Assembly (NCBI GenBank): GCA_023415835.1
Contig: JAEZJK010000081.1
Coordinates: 1-15,342, forward strand
DNA: 15,342 bases
Reading direction: 5' to 3'
Source of the DNA: Bacillota bacterium
GTDB lineage: Bacteria; Bacillota; UBA4882; UBA8346
The notes under the pieces were generated by a model. The model was given only the letters and a program-made list of their open reading frames with translations, was not told the DNA's origin and ran no database searches. A program made the position numbers and the translations under genes. How positions within the stretch are numbered: the stretch's first letter is position 1; every line of letters begins with the position of its first letter. Shown piece after piece: positions 6,185-13,734 of the stretch.

Positions 6185-6970
6185 TTAAAAGACAATCGGT
6201 GAGACCAGATTACGGAGGAGCGCCACTACGCTCCATCCCGCGATGGCGCTGGTTTTAGAGTATATGTCCACCACGGCGTGGACTTCTTCGCCAATTACTT
6301 CGATCTTATGATCATCCCCTTGGAAACCGGGGACGCTGCGAATGGCGACGCTGGTTTTTTCCGGACCGGCAGTGGCCAGGGCGGTGGCCACCGCCACATT
6401 TACCTTGGTTGGGAAGAGGGCGATGGCTTCCTTGGCGCTGCCGGAAAAGACCTCGCGTTTTCCCGCCTCCGTCATCAGGCTTTCTTTAAATATGGGAGTG
6501 CCCTTGAGGGAGGCAGGCCCCTTTTCTGTGGTAATGCTCGCTTGGATCCCGCTCATCAGCGCTGTGGTGCGCAGTACGTCAAAACCGCCGATTGCCCCGG
6601 AGGCCAGGTGCACCCGGACGCCTGTTTCGCTGGCTGTTGCTTTGATTTTCTCATAAAATTCCCTGTCCGCGAAGGCCCCGATGGACAGGATTACCAAATT
6701 GGAACCGTTTCGCAGCGTTTGTTCAGCGATCTCCTTCACCACACCGGGGGAGGCCGCTTCAATCACATAGTCCGGCATTAATGCCAGCAATTCCTCTAAA
6801 TTACTGCAAGCTTTAGCCCGAGTTTTTCCCGCCAAAGCTTCCGCCGATTCCATGGTCCGGCTCAGACAACCGATAAATTCATATTCGTCCAGTAAACCGT
6901 TCCGCCATGCATCGCCGATAATATTACCCAAAAACCCGCATCCCACGATGCCAAGTTTAATTTTTTTCAT
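6185..6970 (-). CDS. nadX: L-aspartate dehydrogenase
   Basis: The 261-residue product matches NadX (DUF108 family), which oxidises L-aspartate with NAD(P)+ to iminoaspartate, the NadA substrate in NAD synthesis. It has an N-terminal Rossmann fold with GIVGCGFLG (7-15), the domain core LASGAIGGFDVLRTTALMSG, then TKVNVAVATALATAGPEKT, VAIRSVPG, a DDHK histidine where the family has its catalytic His, and the signature end TSAIAGWSVVALLRNLVSP. AAGGGGA precedes the ATG. nadA and nadC are not in the window, so a role in NAD synthesis is inferred from the family; some homologues act in aspartate breakdown. Length and motifs look intact. Confidence 0.9.
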   Translation of the reverse strand: MKKIKLGIVGCGFLGNIIGDAWRNGLLDEYEFIGCLSRTMESAEALAGKTRAKACSNLEELLALMPDYVIEAASPGVVKEIAEQTLRNGSNLVILSIGAFADREFYEKIKATASETGVRVHLASGAIGGFDVLRTTALMSGIQASITTEKGPASLKGTPIFKESLMTEAGKREVFSGSAKEAIALFPTKVNVAVATALATAGPEKTSVAIRSVPGFQGDDHKIEVIGEEVHAVVDIYSKTSAIAGWSVVALLRNLVSPIVF

Positions 6971-7053
6971 GAGGGTCCCCTTCTTAGTTGAAGATTTTTC
7001 GATAAAGCTCCTTTCTTTGCCAAGATGGGTAAATCCTTTGTCTTAGGCAAATG

Positions 7054-7263
7054 TTAATCAGAAGGATACAATTCCAAACTTCTTTTCATTTTGCATTGAT
7101 AGACCCTGAAATAAATTGAATTTTTGATTGACGCTTCAATCGCTTCTTGATTGCGGTTATACGCCGGAAATTGTTTGCCTGAAAATTCCTTGGGATAATT
7201 ATTCACGGGAATGGTAAAATCTTGTTTGAAATTTCGTTGATTGGCAGGATTAATCGAAATCAA
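7054..7263 (-). pseudogene. GNAT acetyltransferase fragment
   Basis: A 69-codon frame with a TTG start and no clear ribosome binding site. Its stretch YNRNQEAIEASIKNSIYFRV (about residues 35-54, 7100-7161), continuing to QCKM, aligns with NQRNKETIEKSLTNSICIGV of the intact GNAT protein at 10373-10792. They share RN, E, IE, S, NSI and VY, then KM after a short gap. After KM the similarity ends, and the acetyl-CoA-binding RGxG region is missing. I read it as a decayed relative of that acetyltransferase. The first 33 residues are not recognisable. Confidence 0.45.
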
Positions 7264-7359
7264 GTATAGAATTATCTAATCTGAAGTGAGTTTAATTGAT
7301 TAGTATCGGCGTTAATTACTAGGAAAAAGGCGGATATTTTTCGAAAAGGAGCGACATTT

Positions 7360-8292
7360 TTGACTAATAACGGGTTATTGCGCAGAGTAGGGATAAAAAT
7401 TGGACATTATACGAATAAGGAGGATTTAACCGGAGTTACAGTTTTTATCGCGGAAAGCGGCGCTGAAATAGGTATTGATATTAGAGGTTCCGGTACCGGA
7501 ACCCTTAATACTCCGGCCTTTGACCCGAAATCAGCCGGTAAAATTGTGCACGCGGTGGTTTTAGCAGGGGGAAGCATCTTTGGACTGGAAGCGGCTTTCG
7601 GCGTCTTGGAATATTTGGAGGCGCACGGCATCGGCAACCGCCGCAGCGGCAGACTGGTTCCTGGAGTAACCGGCGCGGTGATTCACGACTTAGCAGAAGG
7701 TAATGATCGGAGACCCAATAAAGCTACTGGAATAGAGGCTGCCGGGTATAGCTCATATGAGAATACAGTCCAGGGAAAGGTTGGCGTCGGGACCGGGGCC
7801 ACTATCGGGAAATGGTTTAAAGGCCAAAAGAGAAGGGGCGGTTTTGGTATCGCCGCCCAAACTGTGGCGAAAGATATCATTGTAGCAGCTTTTGTGGTAA
7901 CCAATGCCGTCGGCGATGTAATGGACCGCAGTGCTTTATGCGCTGAAAAGGGGCGGCTGGAATTATACGATAGCGATATCGAGGAATTAAAGAGATTATC
8001 GGGCTTAATCGATTTTTCGCCTCAAAATACCACTCTGGGCGTTATCGCCACCAACGTGAAATTGAATAAAACTCAACTGATGAAAGTTGCCGAGCTAGCC
8101 CACGACGGGATGGCCCGGGCGATTTATCCGGTACATACCAGTTTGGACGGGGACATAGTTTTCGCGCTTTCATCTTTAGACGGCGAGCGAATCGAACCTT
8201 CCTTGCCCGATACCGTATTGGTCGACCTGGTTGGCGTGGCAGCCGCCGATGCTTTGGAAGAAGCGATTCGTAATAGCGTAAGTCATTCCTAG
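7360..8292 (+). CDS. S58-family (DmpA/BapA-like, P1) aminopeptidase
   Basis: A self-processing N-terminal-nucleophile hydrolase of peptidase family S58, which includes D-/L-aminopeptidase DmpA and beta-aminopeptidases. Family signatures are all present: GVTVFIAESGAEIGIDIRG (25-43), GTGTLNTPAFDP, VHAVVLAGGSIFGLEAAFGV (63-82), a GVGTGATIGKW loop (142-152), and the processing site QNTTLGVIATN (222-232). By family analogy the chain is cut before Thr224, which becomes the nucleophile; most characterised members use Ser here. The TTG start at 7360 is chosen because AAAGGAG ends 8 nt upstream. There is no signal peptide, so it is cytoplasmic. coaBC starts 31 nt after its stop in the same direction, so the two are probably one transcript. 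Substrate not determinable. Confidence 0.88.
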   Translation: MTNNGLLRRVGIKIGHYTNKEDLTGVTVFIAESGAEIGIDIRGSGTGTLNTPAFDPKSAGKIVHAVVLAGGSIFGLEAAFGVLEYLEAHGIGNRRSGRLVPGVTGAVIHDLAEGNDRRPNKATGIEAAGYSSYENTVQGKVGVGTGATIGKWFKGQKRRGGFGIAAQTVAKDIIVAAFVVTNAVGDVMDRSALCAEKGRLELYDSDIEELKRLSGLIDFSPQNTTLGVIATNVKLNKTQLMKVAELAHDGMARAIYPVHTSLDGDIVFALSSLDGERIEPSLPDTVLVDLVGVAAADALEEAIRNSVSHS

Positions 8293-8323
8293 TTAGAAAA
8301 TAGCGAAGAAAGAATGTGGTTCG

Positions 8324-9544
8324 ATGCTTCAAAATAAAAATGTGGTCCTGGGAATAACCGGCGGGATTGCCGCCTATAAGGCATGTGACATTGTCAGCGG
8401 CCTTAAGAAGTTAAATGCCAACGTGGATGTGATCATGACCCGAGCGGCCGGCGAATTCATCAAGCCCCTGACCTTACAAAGCATTAGTCAAAATAAGGTA
8501 GCCATCGATATGTTTCAAAGGCCTGAAAATTGGGAAATCGAACATATTTCCCTGGCTAAAAAAGCGGATTTGCTGGTTATCGCTCCCGCAACCGCTAACA
8601 TTATCGGCAAACTGGCCAATGGAATCGCCGATGATCTCCTTTCCACCACCGTAATGGCTACTAAAGCCCCGGTTTTAATAGCGCCGGCGATGAATACCAA
8701 TATGTATACCAATCCGATCGTCCAAGGGAACATCGCAAAGTTAAAGAAGAACGGTGTTAGGTTTATTGCTCCGGAAACCGGTAGGCTGGCCTGTGGGGAT
8801 ATCGGCGAAGGGAAATTGGCTCCTGTAGGAACGATTATCGATCAGATCGTCAAATCACTCACCGGGGCTAAAGATTTTTCCGGGAAAAAGATATTAATCA
8901 CAGCTGGTCCGACCCGGGAGGCGATTGATCCGGTACGGTTTATCTCTAATCACTCTTCCGGCAAAATGGGATATGCTTTAGCCGAAGCGGCCGTGGAGAG
9001 GGGGGCTGGGGTGACTTTAATTTCCGGACCGGTTGCTCTACAAATGCCTTATGGCTTGGTTTCGTTTATTGCAGTCGAATCCGCCGCCGAAATGCGCCGG
9101 GCGGTCCTGGATGGTTTCCAAGAGGCGGAGATTATCATCATGACTGCGGCGGTTGGAGATTTTAGACCCAAATGGCGTTCACCTGAAAAAATAAAAAAGG
9201 CCGACACCGGCCTGACGTTAGAGTTGGAGAAAAACCCTGACATCCTGGGGGAACTGGGGAAAATAAAAGGAGACCGTATTTTGGTCGGCTTCGCCGCTGA
9301 AACTCAAAAACTCTTGGAGTATGCCCAAGAGAAACTAGCCCACAAAAATTTGGACTTGATCGTGGCCAATGATTTGACTCAAGAAGGCGCGGGTTTTAAT
9401 GTCGAAACCAATATTGTTAAAATAATCGACCGTTCCGGCAAGGTTGAGGAGTTCCCTTTAATGAGCAAACTGGAATTAGGCCGGACTATCCTTGATCGGA
9501 TTAAGGAATTAATAACCTGGACCGGAGAATCCGCTAGCCATTGA
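8324..9544 (+). CDS. coaBC: Bifunctional phosphopantothenoylcysteine decarboxylase / phosphopantothenate-cysteine ligase
   Basis: Catalyses two consecutive steps of coenzyme A synthesis: ligation of cysteine to 4'-phosphopantothenate (CoaB), then FMN-dependent decarboxylation (CoaC). The CoaC part (1-180) has LGITGGIAAYKA (9-20), the active-site His74 in EHISLAKKADLLVIAPATAN, PAMNTNMY (121-128) and Cys157 in RLACGDIGEGKLA. The CoaB part starts at GKKILITAGPTREAIDPVRF and holds ISNHSSGKMGYALA, AAVGDFRP (275-282) and KIKK. The length is normal except for the tail: after ILDRIKELI the last residues (TWTGESASH) overlap an IS4-type transposase remnant, so the natural C-terminus may have been replaced. 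The ribosome binding site is weak (AAGAAAG), consistent with coupling to the upstream peptidase gene. Confidence 0.95.
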   Translation: MLQNKNVVLGITGGIAAYKACDIVSGLKKLNANVDVIMTRAAGEFIKPLTLQSISQNKVAIDMFQRPENWEIEHISLAKKADLLVIAPATANIIGKLANGIADDLLSTTVMATKAPVLIAPAMNTNMYTNPIVQGNIAKLKKNGVRFIAPETGRLACGDIGEGKLAPVGTIIDQIVKSLTGAKDFSGKKILITAGPTREAIDPVRFISNHSSGKMGYALAEAAVERGAGVTLISGPVALQMPYGLVSFIAVESAAEMRRAVLDGFQEAEIIIMTAAVGDFRPKWRSPEKIKKADTGLTLELEKNPDILGELGKIKGDRILVGFAAETQKLLEYAQEKLAHKNLDLIVANDLTQEGAGFNVETNIVKIIDRSGKVEEFPLMSKLELGRTILDRIKELITWTGESASH

Positions 9545-9794
9545 CGCCATTATTGAACGATACGAAGTCGACGCAGAAAACCTTGCTTATCGGCATATTC
9601 AAAAATTACAAGAATATGGCTTGAAAAACGGCTTAATCTTGTTTGACAGAGGTTATCCTTCCAAAGCATTGATCAACAAGTTAACAGAAGCGAAAATCAA
9701 CTTTGTAATGGGAGTTTCCCCATATTTTATCATATCTTTATATCTTGTTGGCCACTTTAAAAACAACCCGTTTAACACTTTTGTTAAGATTTGA
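9534..9794 (+). mobile_element. IS4-type transposase remnant at the coaBC 3' end
   Basis: In the frame with codons at 9534, 9537 and so on, the DNA reads LAIDAIIERYEVDAENLAYR, HIQKLQEYGLKNGLILFDRG, YPSKALINKLTEAKINFVMG. This is the middle of a DDE (DDE_Tnp_1, IS4-group) transposase, with the FDRGYPS motif that carries the second catalytic Asp. Homology fades after about 9716, although the frame stays open to TGA 9792-9794. The first Asp, the Glu of the YREK region and both terminal inverted repeats are absent, so it cannot move. The fragment overlaps the last codons of coaBC in another frame. Confidence 0.75.
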
Positions 9795-9824
9795 ATCATC
9801 GTATCGCTTTTTAGTGACAATAAA

Positions 9825-10259
9825 CTAAACCCGTTTCAATGTTACTGTCCAAGACGACAGCTTATCATCGCCGTTAAAGGCAAAACCCCGGTTATGATAA
9901 GTGTTTTCATCAATCAACAATAAGCTTTCAGCGCCGGAATAAGCGCCGTTTTCCGAGGAATAGGTTGATAAAATGGTATCGCCGATAATCATGAATCTCC
10001 CGATCAATTTACCTAACGCCGGATTTTCCGAAGACCATCCGGTATAGTCTTTATCAACCGGCAGGGGCGTGATGGAGTACTTATTGAAAAACCGGGCCGG
10101 GTCGGCCAGCTTCAACTCCATGAACCCATCCAATACCCATTCATCCCGTAAATGCTTGATTGTTGTTTCGCCGTAAACTTCAAATTGATTACCTTCGGGA
10201 TCAAAATAAAGTCCGCTAGCTTTCCAATTACCTTCTTCGAGAATGTATGAATGATTCAT
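9825..10259 (-). CDS. Hypothetical beta-rich (lipocalin-like?) protein
   Basis: A 144-residue protein, counting from ATG 10259 (MNHSYILEEGNWKASGLYFD). GGAGG six nt upstream supports this start over the in-frame ATG at 10289. The sequence alternates short strand-like segments with Gly/Asp turns (GLYFDPEGNQFEVYGETTIK, EWVLDGFMELK, LIGRFMIIGDTILSTYSS, NRGFAFNGDDKLSSWTVTLK), as in small lipocalin- or calycin-type barrels. I do not recognise the family. No signal peptide or membrane helix. It follows the GNAT gene on the same strand with a strong stem-loop between them, so the pair may be one transcript with different message levels. Confidence 0.7.
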   Translation of the reverse strand: MNHSYILEEGNWKASGLYFDPEGNQFEVYGETTIKHLRDEWVLDGFMELKLADPARFFNKYSITPLPVDKDYTGWSSENPALGKLIGRFMIIGDTILSTYSSENGAYSGAESLLLIDENTYHNRGFAFNGDDKLSSWTVTLKRV

Positions 10260-10321
10260 TTGGAACCTCCATGATTTTTGAAAAGTCACACGGGGAATCT
10301 AATTAAAGCGTTTAGTTCATT

Positions 10322-10362
10322 GGCTAAACTGTTGCCGGTTACAAAACGGCGGCGGTTTAGCC
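10322..10362 (-). other. Intercistronic stem-loop
   Basis: GGCTAAAC (10322-10329) pairs perfectly with GTTTAGCC (10355-10362), and inside GCCG (10334-10337) pairs with CGGC (10347-10350). There is no T-run on either strand, so it is more likely an mRNA stabiliser, processing site or attenuating hairpin than a terminator. It lies between the GNAT gene and the beta-rich protein gene. Confidence 0.55.
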
Positions 10363-10372
10363 ACCCATATGT

Positions 10373-10792
10373 TTAGACATTTGGATTGGCATTGCGTCGC
10401 ATAAAGTTCTCCGGCGCTTTCTGGAAGCCATACTTTTCATATAGGCCGTGAGCGTCGCGGGTGGCCAAAATACCAATCATTCCTTTTAAACCGTCCATTG
10501 CGGTGATGGTTTCAATAAGTTTTTTTCCTAAACCGTTACCCCGATATTCCGGATCGATAACCACATCGCAGAGCCAATACATGGTCGCATAGTCGGTGAC
10601 AACCCGGGCAAAACCGACCATTTTCCCTTGTAGGTATACCCCGATACAAATGGAATTAGTAAGCGACTTTTCGATTGTCTCCTTGTTACGCTGATTTGCC
10701 CAATAGGTATTTTGCAATAATTCGGCTACCCGATCCAAGGAAATCAGATCTTTATTAGTACTGATTGTAAATTCACCGAATGATAATTCCAT
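10373..10792 (-). CDS. GNAT-family N-acetyltransferase
   Basis: A 139-residue single-domain acetyltransferase. The order of motifs is typical: AELLQNTYWANQRNKETIEK, VYLQGKMVGFARVVTDYATM (motif C/D strands), WLCDVVIDPEYRGNGLGKKL (about 73-92) with the acetyl-CoA pyrophosphate loop RGNGLGK, then ILATRDAHGLYEKYGFQK, the C-terminal YxxxGF motif. It most resembles the small bacterial GNATs with an xYWAxxRxxExI start, whose substrates are generally unknown. AGGAGG (10801-10806) lies 8 nt before the ATG. A degraded relative lies at 7054-7263. Confidence 0.9.
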   Translation of the reverse strand: MELSFGEFTISTNKDLISLDRVAELLQNTYWANQRNKETIEKSLTNSICIGVYLQGKMVGFARVVTDYATMYWLCDVVIDPEYRGNGLGKKLIETITAMDGLKGMIGILATRDAHGLYEKYGFQKAPENFMRRNANPNV

Positions 10793-10894
10793 TGTATTTG
10801 CCTCCTGAAGCCAAAATATTTGAAATTTCCAATAAAAATCAAACTAAATATATCATTGGAATGGGGTAAGTGCCGGTTTAATATCGTATCAAAA

Positions 10895-11110
10895 TCAATT
10901 CCCGATACCTATATATGGAAGTGAATCAATATAAGCTACAAATAAGAGAACTAAAATGGCAAAAAAGACCCCTAGTAAAGCCAAATAGAATGTTATCAGG
11001 GACGGTTTGCTTGTTTGTTTTTTAGAAGCGGCGATCGCTATTATTATGCGAATAAAAGTAATTATCAGGACCATTAGCATTAAAAATAAAGCGATAATTT
11101 CAGCAATCAT
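10895..11110 (-). CDS. Small membrane protein with two transmembrane helices
   Basis: A 71-residue protein of two hydrophobic helices (about 3-27 and 40-62) joined by a positively charged loop (ASKKQTSKPS), so both termini probably lie outside the cytoplasm. AAGGCGG upstream of the ATG supports translation. No family recognised. It lies between the GT39-type gene and the GNAT gene on the same strand, with gaps of 134 and 102 bp, so joint transcription is possible but not shown. Confidence 0.55.
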   Translation of the reverse strand: MIAEIIALFLMLMVLIITFIRIIIAIAASKKQTSKPSLITFYLALLGVFFAILVLLFVAYIDSLPYIGIGN

Positions 11111-11244
11111 TTATCCGCCTTTATTCAACAAACAACATTACTTATCTTTTATATCAAGTTGTTTATTTAAAAACCACTTTACATATAAGCAATGTTATTT
11201 TAATAATTTGGAGCTTAACTTTGAAATATTGCAATTCAACCTTT

Positions 11245-12780
11245 TTAATCAAACGACTTAAACCAGGGCTTAATTTCCTGAAACCGCTTGAGCGGTTTGC
11301 GGCCGACATAGATGGGATTCGTTTTTTCATACGGCATCATATACGGATTGGTTAATACTGGCCCTTTCCGGACATCTTGGTAAGAATGTTTAACATCATC
11401 ATATGATACCCCGACGGTAATCACTACTTCCCCGCTAAACCTGCCCGGACCCCAAATATAATATTGGAGATGCCCGCTCACCGGCGGCAATGGTAGGTGA
11501 TACTTTTCTCCATAATACTCAATTGCTCCAGCTTCTCCGTAGTTACTGGCCACAATGCAGGCCTTGGCCCGATCCGCTGCGGGGAGTGAGTAATACGTTT
11601 CCGCTACTTTCCGGGTCATTTCCTGCCAGCCAAAACAGTCGGCTAAAATCTGGGGTAATTTAGGCAATGCATGGCCTTCTACATCTTGGGTATTTGCTTC
11701 ATAAATCTTGATATATGTTTTCACAGGAAGGATCGGACGGGTCGTCGGAAGAAAGTATAGCCCGGGTATGACCACCAATAAAAATATTGCTGCTTGCAAC
11801 CAACGTTTGCCTCCGCCCACCAGCAAGTTACCCAGCCAAAGGCAACCTGCGGCAAACAGAATGGCATAGTAAGGCACAATCAGATCCGGTTTGGCTTTCG
11901 TAAAGTAACTTAATAACAGGATAACCAAATAAGTAATCCCGGCGCTGCGAAGGATTTTGCCTTGCGGATGAAATAACAAATAATACAATCCGGCCAACCA
12001 AATCGGAGCTGTTAACGGAATAAGATAATCATCAGTCTGTGTCGATAAATACCCGGGCAGTGAGAAGCTGGCAACTTTTCCGGCGGCGTAGTTTCGGTAA
12101 TACTCCAAAGAAACGAACCCGTGCTGAATCTGCCAGAGCAGATAGGGAGAGCAGATAATTAAGACCAAGACTCCAGCCCAAAGCACTTCCCGGCGGAATA
12201 ATAATTTACGTTGTTTAGTAGCTAGCAAACCGATGATCCATCCCAAACTGAGATAGAGTATCGTGATTTTAAAAAGCAAGGCGACTCCGGAAGTGATTCC
12301 GATGTAAATCCAATATTTCGGATCTTCGGTCTGAATCAGGCGGATCATTAGGAAACTGAATAATAGCCAACCGAGTTTATTGAAGGTGTCATATGTATAA
12401 ATGGAATCGATAGCCACGAAATTTTTTACAAGCAACACTATGGTAAGCGACAAAAATAACGCGAATCGGTTACCGTTCAATTTCTTTACTAACAGATAAG
12501 TCAATATCAGAAACAAGACCCCGGAAAACGCCGGAACAAGGTGTAAGGCGAATAACGAATCGCCGAATAAAAACCGGGTCCCTGCTAAAATAAGCGGGGG
12601 TAAGGTTGGGACATCCACATACCCAAACCCGAGGCGTTTGCTCATTGCCAGATAATAGAACTCATCCCGGAAGATCCCATAACTTATTGGCAGCAGTGAA
12701 AGTACCAGTTTAGCTAGGATGAAGCCAAACAGCATCACCCGCTCAAGGTTTAAAAATTTGGATATTTTATTCGTTTCCAT
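11245..12780 (-). CDS. GT39/PMT-type (ArnT-like) membrane glycosyltransferase
   Basis: A 511-residue protein of the dolichyl-phosphate-mannose mannosyltransferase / ArnT superfamily (PMT_2, GT-C fold). These enzymes move a sugar from a polyprenyl-phosphate donor to lipid, glycan or protein outside the cytoplasmic membrane. The first transmembrane helix (15-33) is followed by the outer loop with FRDEFYYLAMSKRLGFGYVD (37-56). Asp39-Glu40 matches the catalytic DE motif, and GYVDVPTLPP matches the family GYxDxPPL pattern. About ten further hydrophobic segments follow to residue 350, then a soluble C-terminal domain of about 160 residues (DCFGWQEMTRKVAETYYSLP, ASNYGEAGAIEYYGEKYHLP, YYIWGPG). GGAGGG (12789-12794) precedes the ATG. 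No nearby gene indicates the acceptor. Confidence 0.85.
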   Translation of the reverse strand: METNKISKFLNLERVMLFGFILAKLVLSLLPISYGIFRDEFYYLAMSKRLGFGYVDVPTLPPLILAGTRFLFGDSLFALHLVPAFSGVLFLILTYLLVKKLNGNRFALFLSLTIVLLVKNFVAIDSIYTYDTFNKLGWLLFSFLMIRLIQTEDPKYWIYIGITSGVALLFKITILYLSLGWIIGLLATKQRKLLFRREVLWAGVLVLIICSPYLLWQIQHGFVSLEYYRNYAAGKVASFSLPGYLSTQTDDYLIPLTAPIWLAGLYYLLFHPQGKILRSAGITYLVILLLSYFTKAKPDLIVPYYAILFAAGCLWLGNLLVGGGKRWLQAAIFLLVVIPGLYFLPTTRPILPVKTYIKIYEANTQDVEGHALPKLPQILADCFGWQEMTRKVAETYYSLPAADRAKACIVASNYGEAGAIEYYGEKYHLPLPPVSGHLQYYIWGPGRFSGEVVITVGVSYDDVKHSYQDVRKGPVLTNPYMMPYEKTNPIYVGRKPLKRFQEIKPWFKSFD

Positions 12781-13065
12781 GAATAGTTCCCTCCAATAAT
12801 ATACTTCTTTGATGACTTCCTACCGGTTAAAGCCGGTAAAATACCATGAATAACCCTAACTTCGATTTGCTTGAATATTACTTAACCTTTTTAGTTTTAC
12901 CTATTGAAATTTAAACTTCATCTCAACTCCCCCAATATTAAATAGAATATCAAGAGCTGGTAATAATAATATTTATACTGAAAGTCTCCTCTTCGAATAC
13001 TCTCCGGTATGGCCGTGCCCACGAAGGGCCGGCCTCAAGGGTCCATTATGTCACATGACTAGTAG
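12781..13065. other. Gene-free region upstream of the GT39-type gene
   Basis: No coding frame looks real. A 6-bp perfect hairpin, TACCGG-TTAAAG-CCGGTA (12821-12838), lies in the likely 5' leader of the GT39-type gene. A GC-rich stretch near 13010-13035 (GGCCGTGCCC, GGGCCGGCC) stands out from the AT-rich surroundings. The repeats that follow are listed separately. Confidence 0.4.
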
Positions 13066-13104
13066 TATCCGACTATCTTGTCGATATTCCGACTGTTTTG
13101 TCGC
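13066..13104. repeat. Two tandem CGAC...GTCG dyad units
   Basis: Two adjoining units of 19 and 20 bp, TATCCGACTATCTTGTCGA and TATTCCGACTGTTTTGTCGC, each hold a CGAC/GTCG dyad separated by a 6-bp pyrimidine-rich centre. The spacing puts two identical dyads on nearly the same face of the helix, as expected for paired binding sites or small hairpins. Confidence 0.6.
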
Positions 13105-13157
13105 ATCACTTAGCCCTAAATTTTTAATAACAAAGTTTCCCTCCCATACCCTCCGCC

Positions 13158-13284
13158 CAAACAATAACATTTTACCATACAAATCACGGATTAACAATTT
13201 TAGTAATCAAAGCTGAATAATGTAAATCTTTAAATGAAGATTGCGAAAGGATCGCTTTTAGACTTAAATCAAACAATAACATTT
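13158..13284. repeat. 15-bp direct repeat CAAACAATAACATTT
   Basis: CAAACAATAACATTT occurs exactly at 13158-13172 and at 13270-13284, 112 bp apart. The second copy runs into the 21-bp array. Confidence 0.7.
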
Positions 13285-13308
13285 CCCCAAACAAATGTAA
13301 TAAGCCGC

Positions 13309-13556
13309 CGGGTAAATGAAACATACCATCAGGGAAGTTGAATATATCATCAAGTATGTAAAGATTTCTTGAGGGAAATGGAATAATCCATCAGGGAAAT
13401 GAAACATACCATCAGATAAATTGAATATACCATCGGGGAAATAAAATATACCATCAAGTATCTGAAGATAACTTCGGGTAAATAAAATATCCCATCACAA
13501 GAAGGAAATATCCCAAAACTCTTAAAAGATCCCCTCGGGCAAAATGATAAACTTCA
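13309..13556. repeat. Tandem array of 21-bp units with 20-bp variants
   Basis: Nine contiguous units are clear: 13309-13329, 13330-13350, 13351-13370 (20 bp), 13371-13391, 13392-13412, 13413-13433, 13434-13454, 13455-13474 (20 bp) and 13475-13495. Degenerate units continue to about 13556. The core is approximately CRGGGAAATGAAATATACCA plus T. The two 20-bp units are a separate variant (CAAGTATSTRAAGATWNCTT) that recurs after three to four normal units, so there is a higher-order pattern. The array is not CRISPR-like because there are no unique spacers. The minus strand reads as 7-residue blocks starting with Met (MVYFISP, MVYSIYL, MVCFISL), but stops appear at each 20-bp variant and no ribosome binding site is seen. 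Confidence 0.8.
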
Positions 13557-13624
13557 AACACGATATCAAAAGTGAAAGATAGATTAAAGAATAAACTTAG
13601 TTCCAAATAATTGGAAAACAATTA

Positions 13625-13653
13625 TTGTATTTCGGTTAATGTTATGTTATAGT
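13625..13653 (+). promoter_or_regulatory. Promoter of the coiled-coil protein gene
   Basis: TTGTAT (13625-13630), a 17-bp spacer and TATAGT (13648-13653) form a plausible sigma-A promoter about 80 bp before the start codon. It lies directly downstream of the 21-bp array, so the array could influence it. Confidence 0.55.
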
Positions 13654-13734
13654 AATAAATACAAATTTTCCCTCAAAAACAATAATTAGGATCTATGGCC
13701 GGAAAAATTTGAAATTGAAGATCGAGGAGGTTTT

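Noticed and set aside
6278..6781. 167-codon plus-strand open frame
   Set aside because: It lies entirely opposite nadX, whose family motifs are unmistakable; the composition (many Gly, Cys, His) is typical of a shadow frame.
8042..8332. 96-codon minus-strand open frame
   Set aside because: It is antisense to the S58 peptidase 3' end and the coaBC start; very rich in Arg and Pro, with no ribosome binding site.
11007..11261. 84-codon plus-strand open frame
   Set aside because: It overlaps the small membrane protein gene on the other strand and runs through AT-rich intergenic DNA; no ribosome binding site.
12821..12838. TACCGG-TTAAAG-CCGGTA as a third LacI operator
   Set aside because: The two halves are separated by 6 bp, unlike the contiguous AAACCGGTTT palindromes, and the adjacent gene is unrelated to sugar uptake; a leader hairpin is more likely.
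13371..13454. Small protein of 7-residue repeats on the minus strand
   Set aside because: The frame is only 34 codons, has no ribosome binding site and ends at the 20-bp variants; the pattern follows automatically from a 21-bp repeat containing CAT.
13309..13556. CRISPR array
   Set aside because: Units adjoin directly without unique spacers, 21 bp is too short for a usual repeat, and no cas gene is present.
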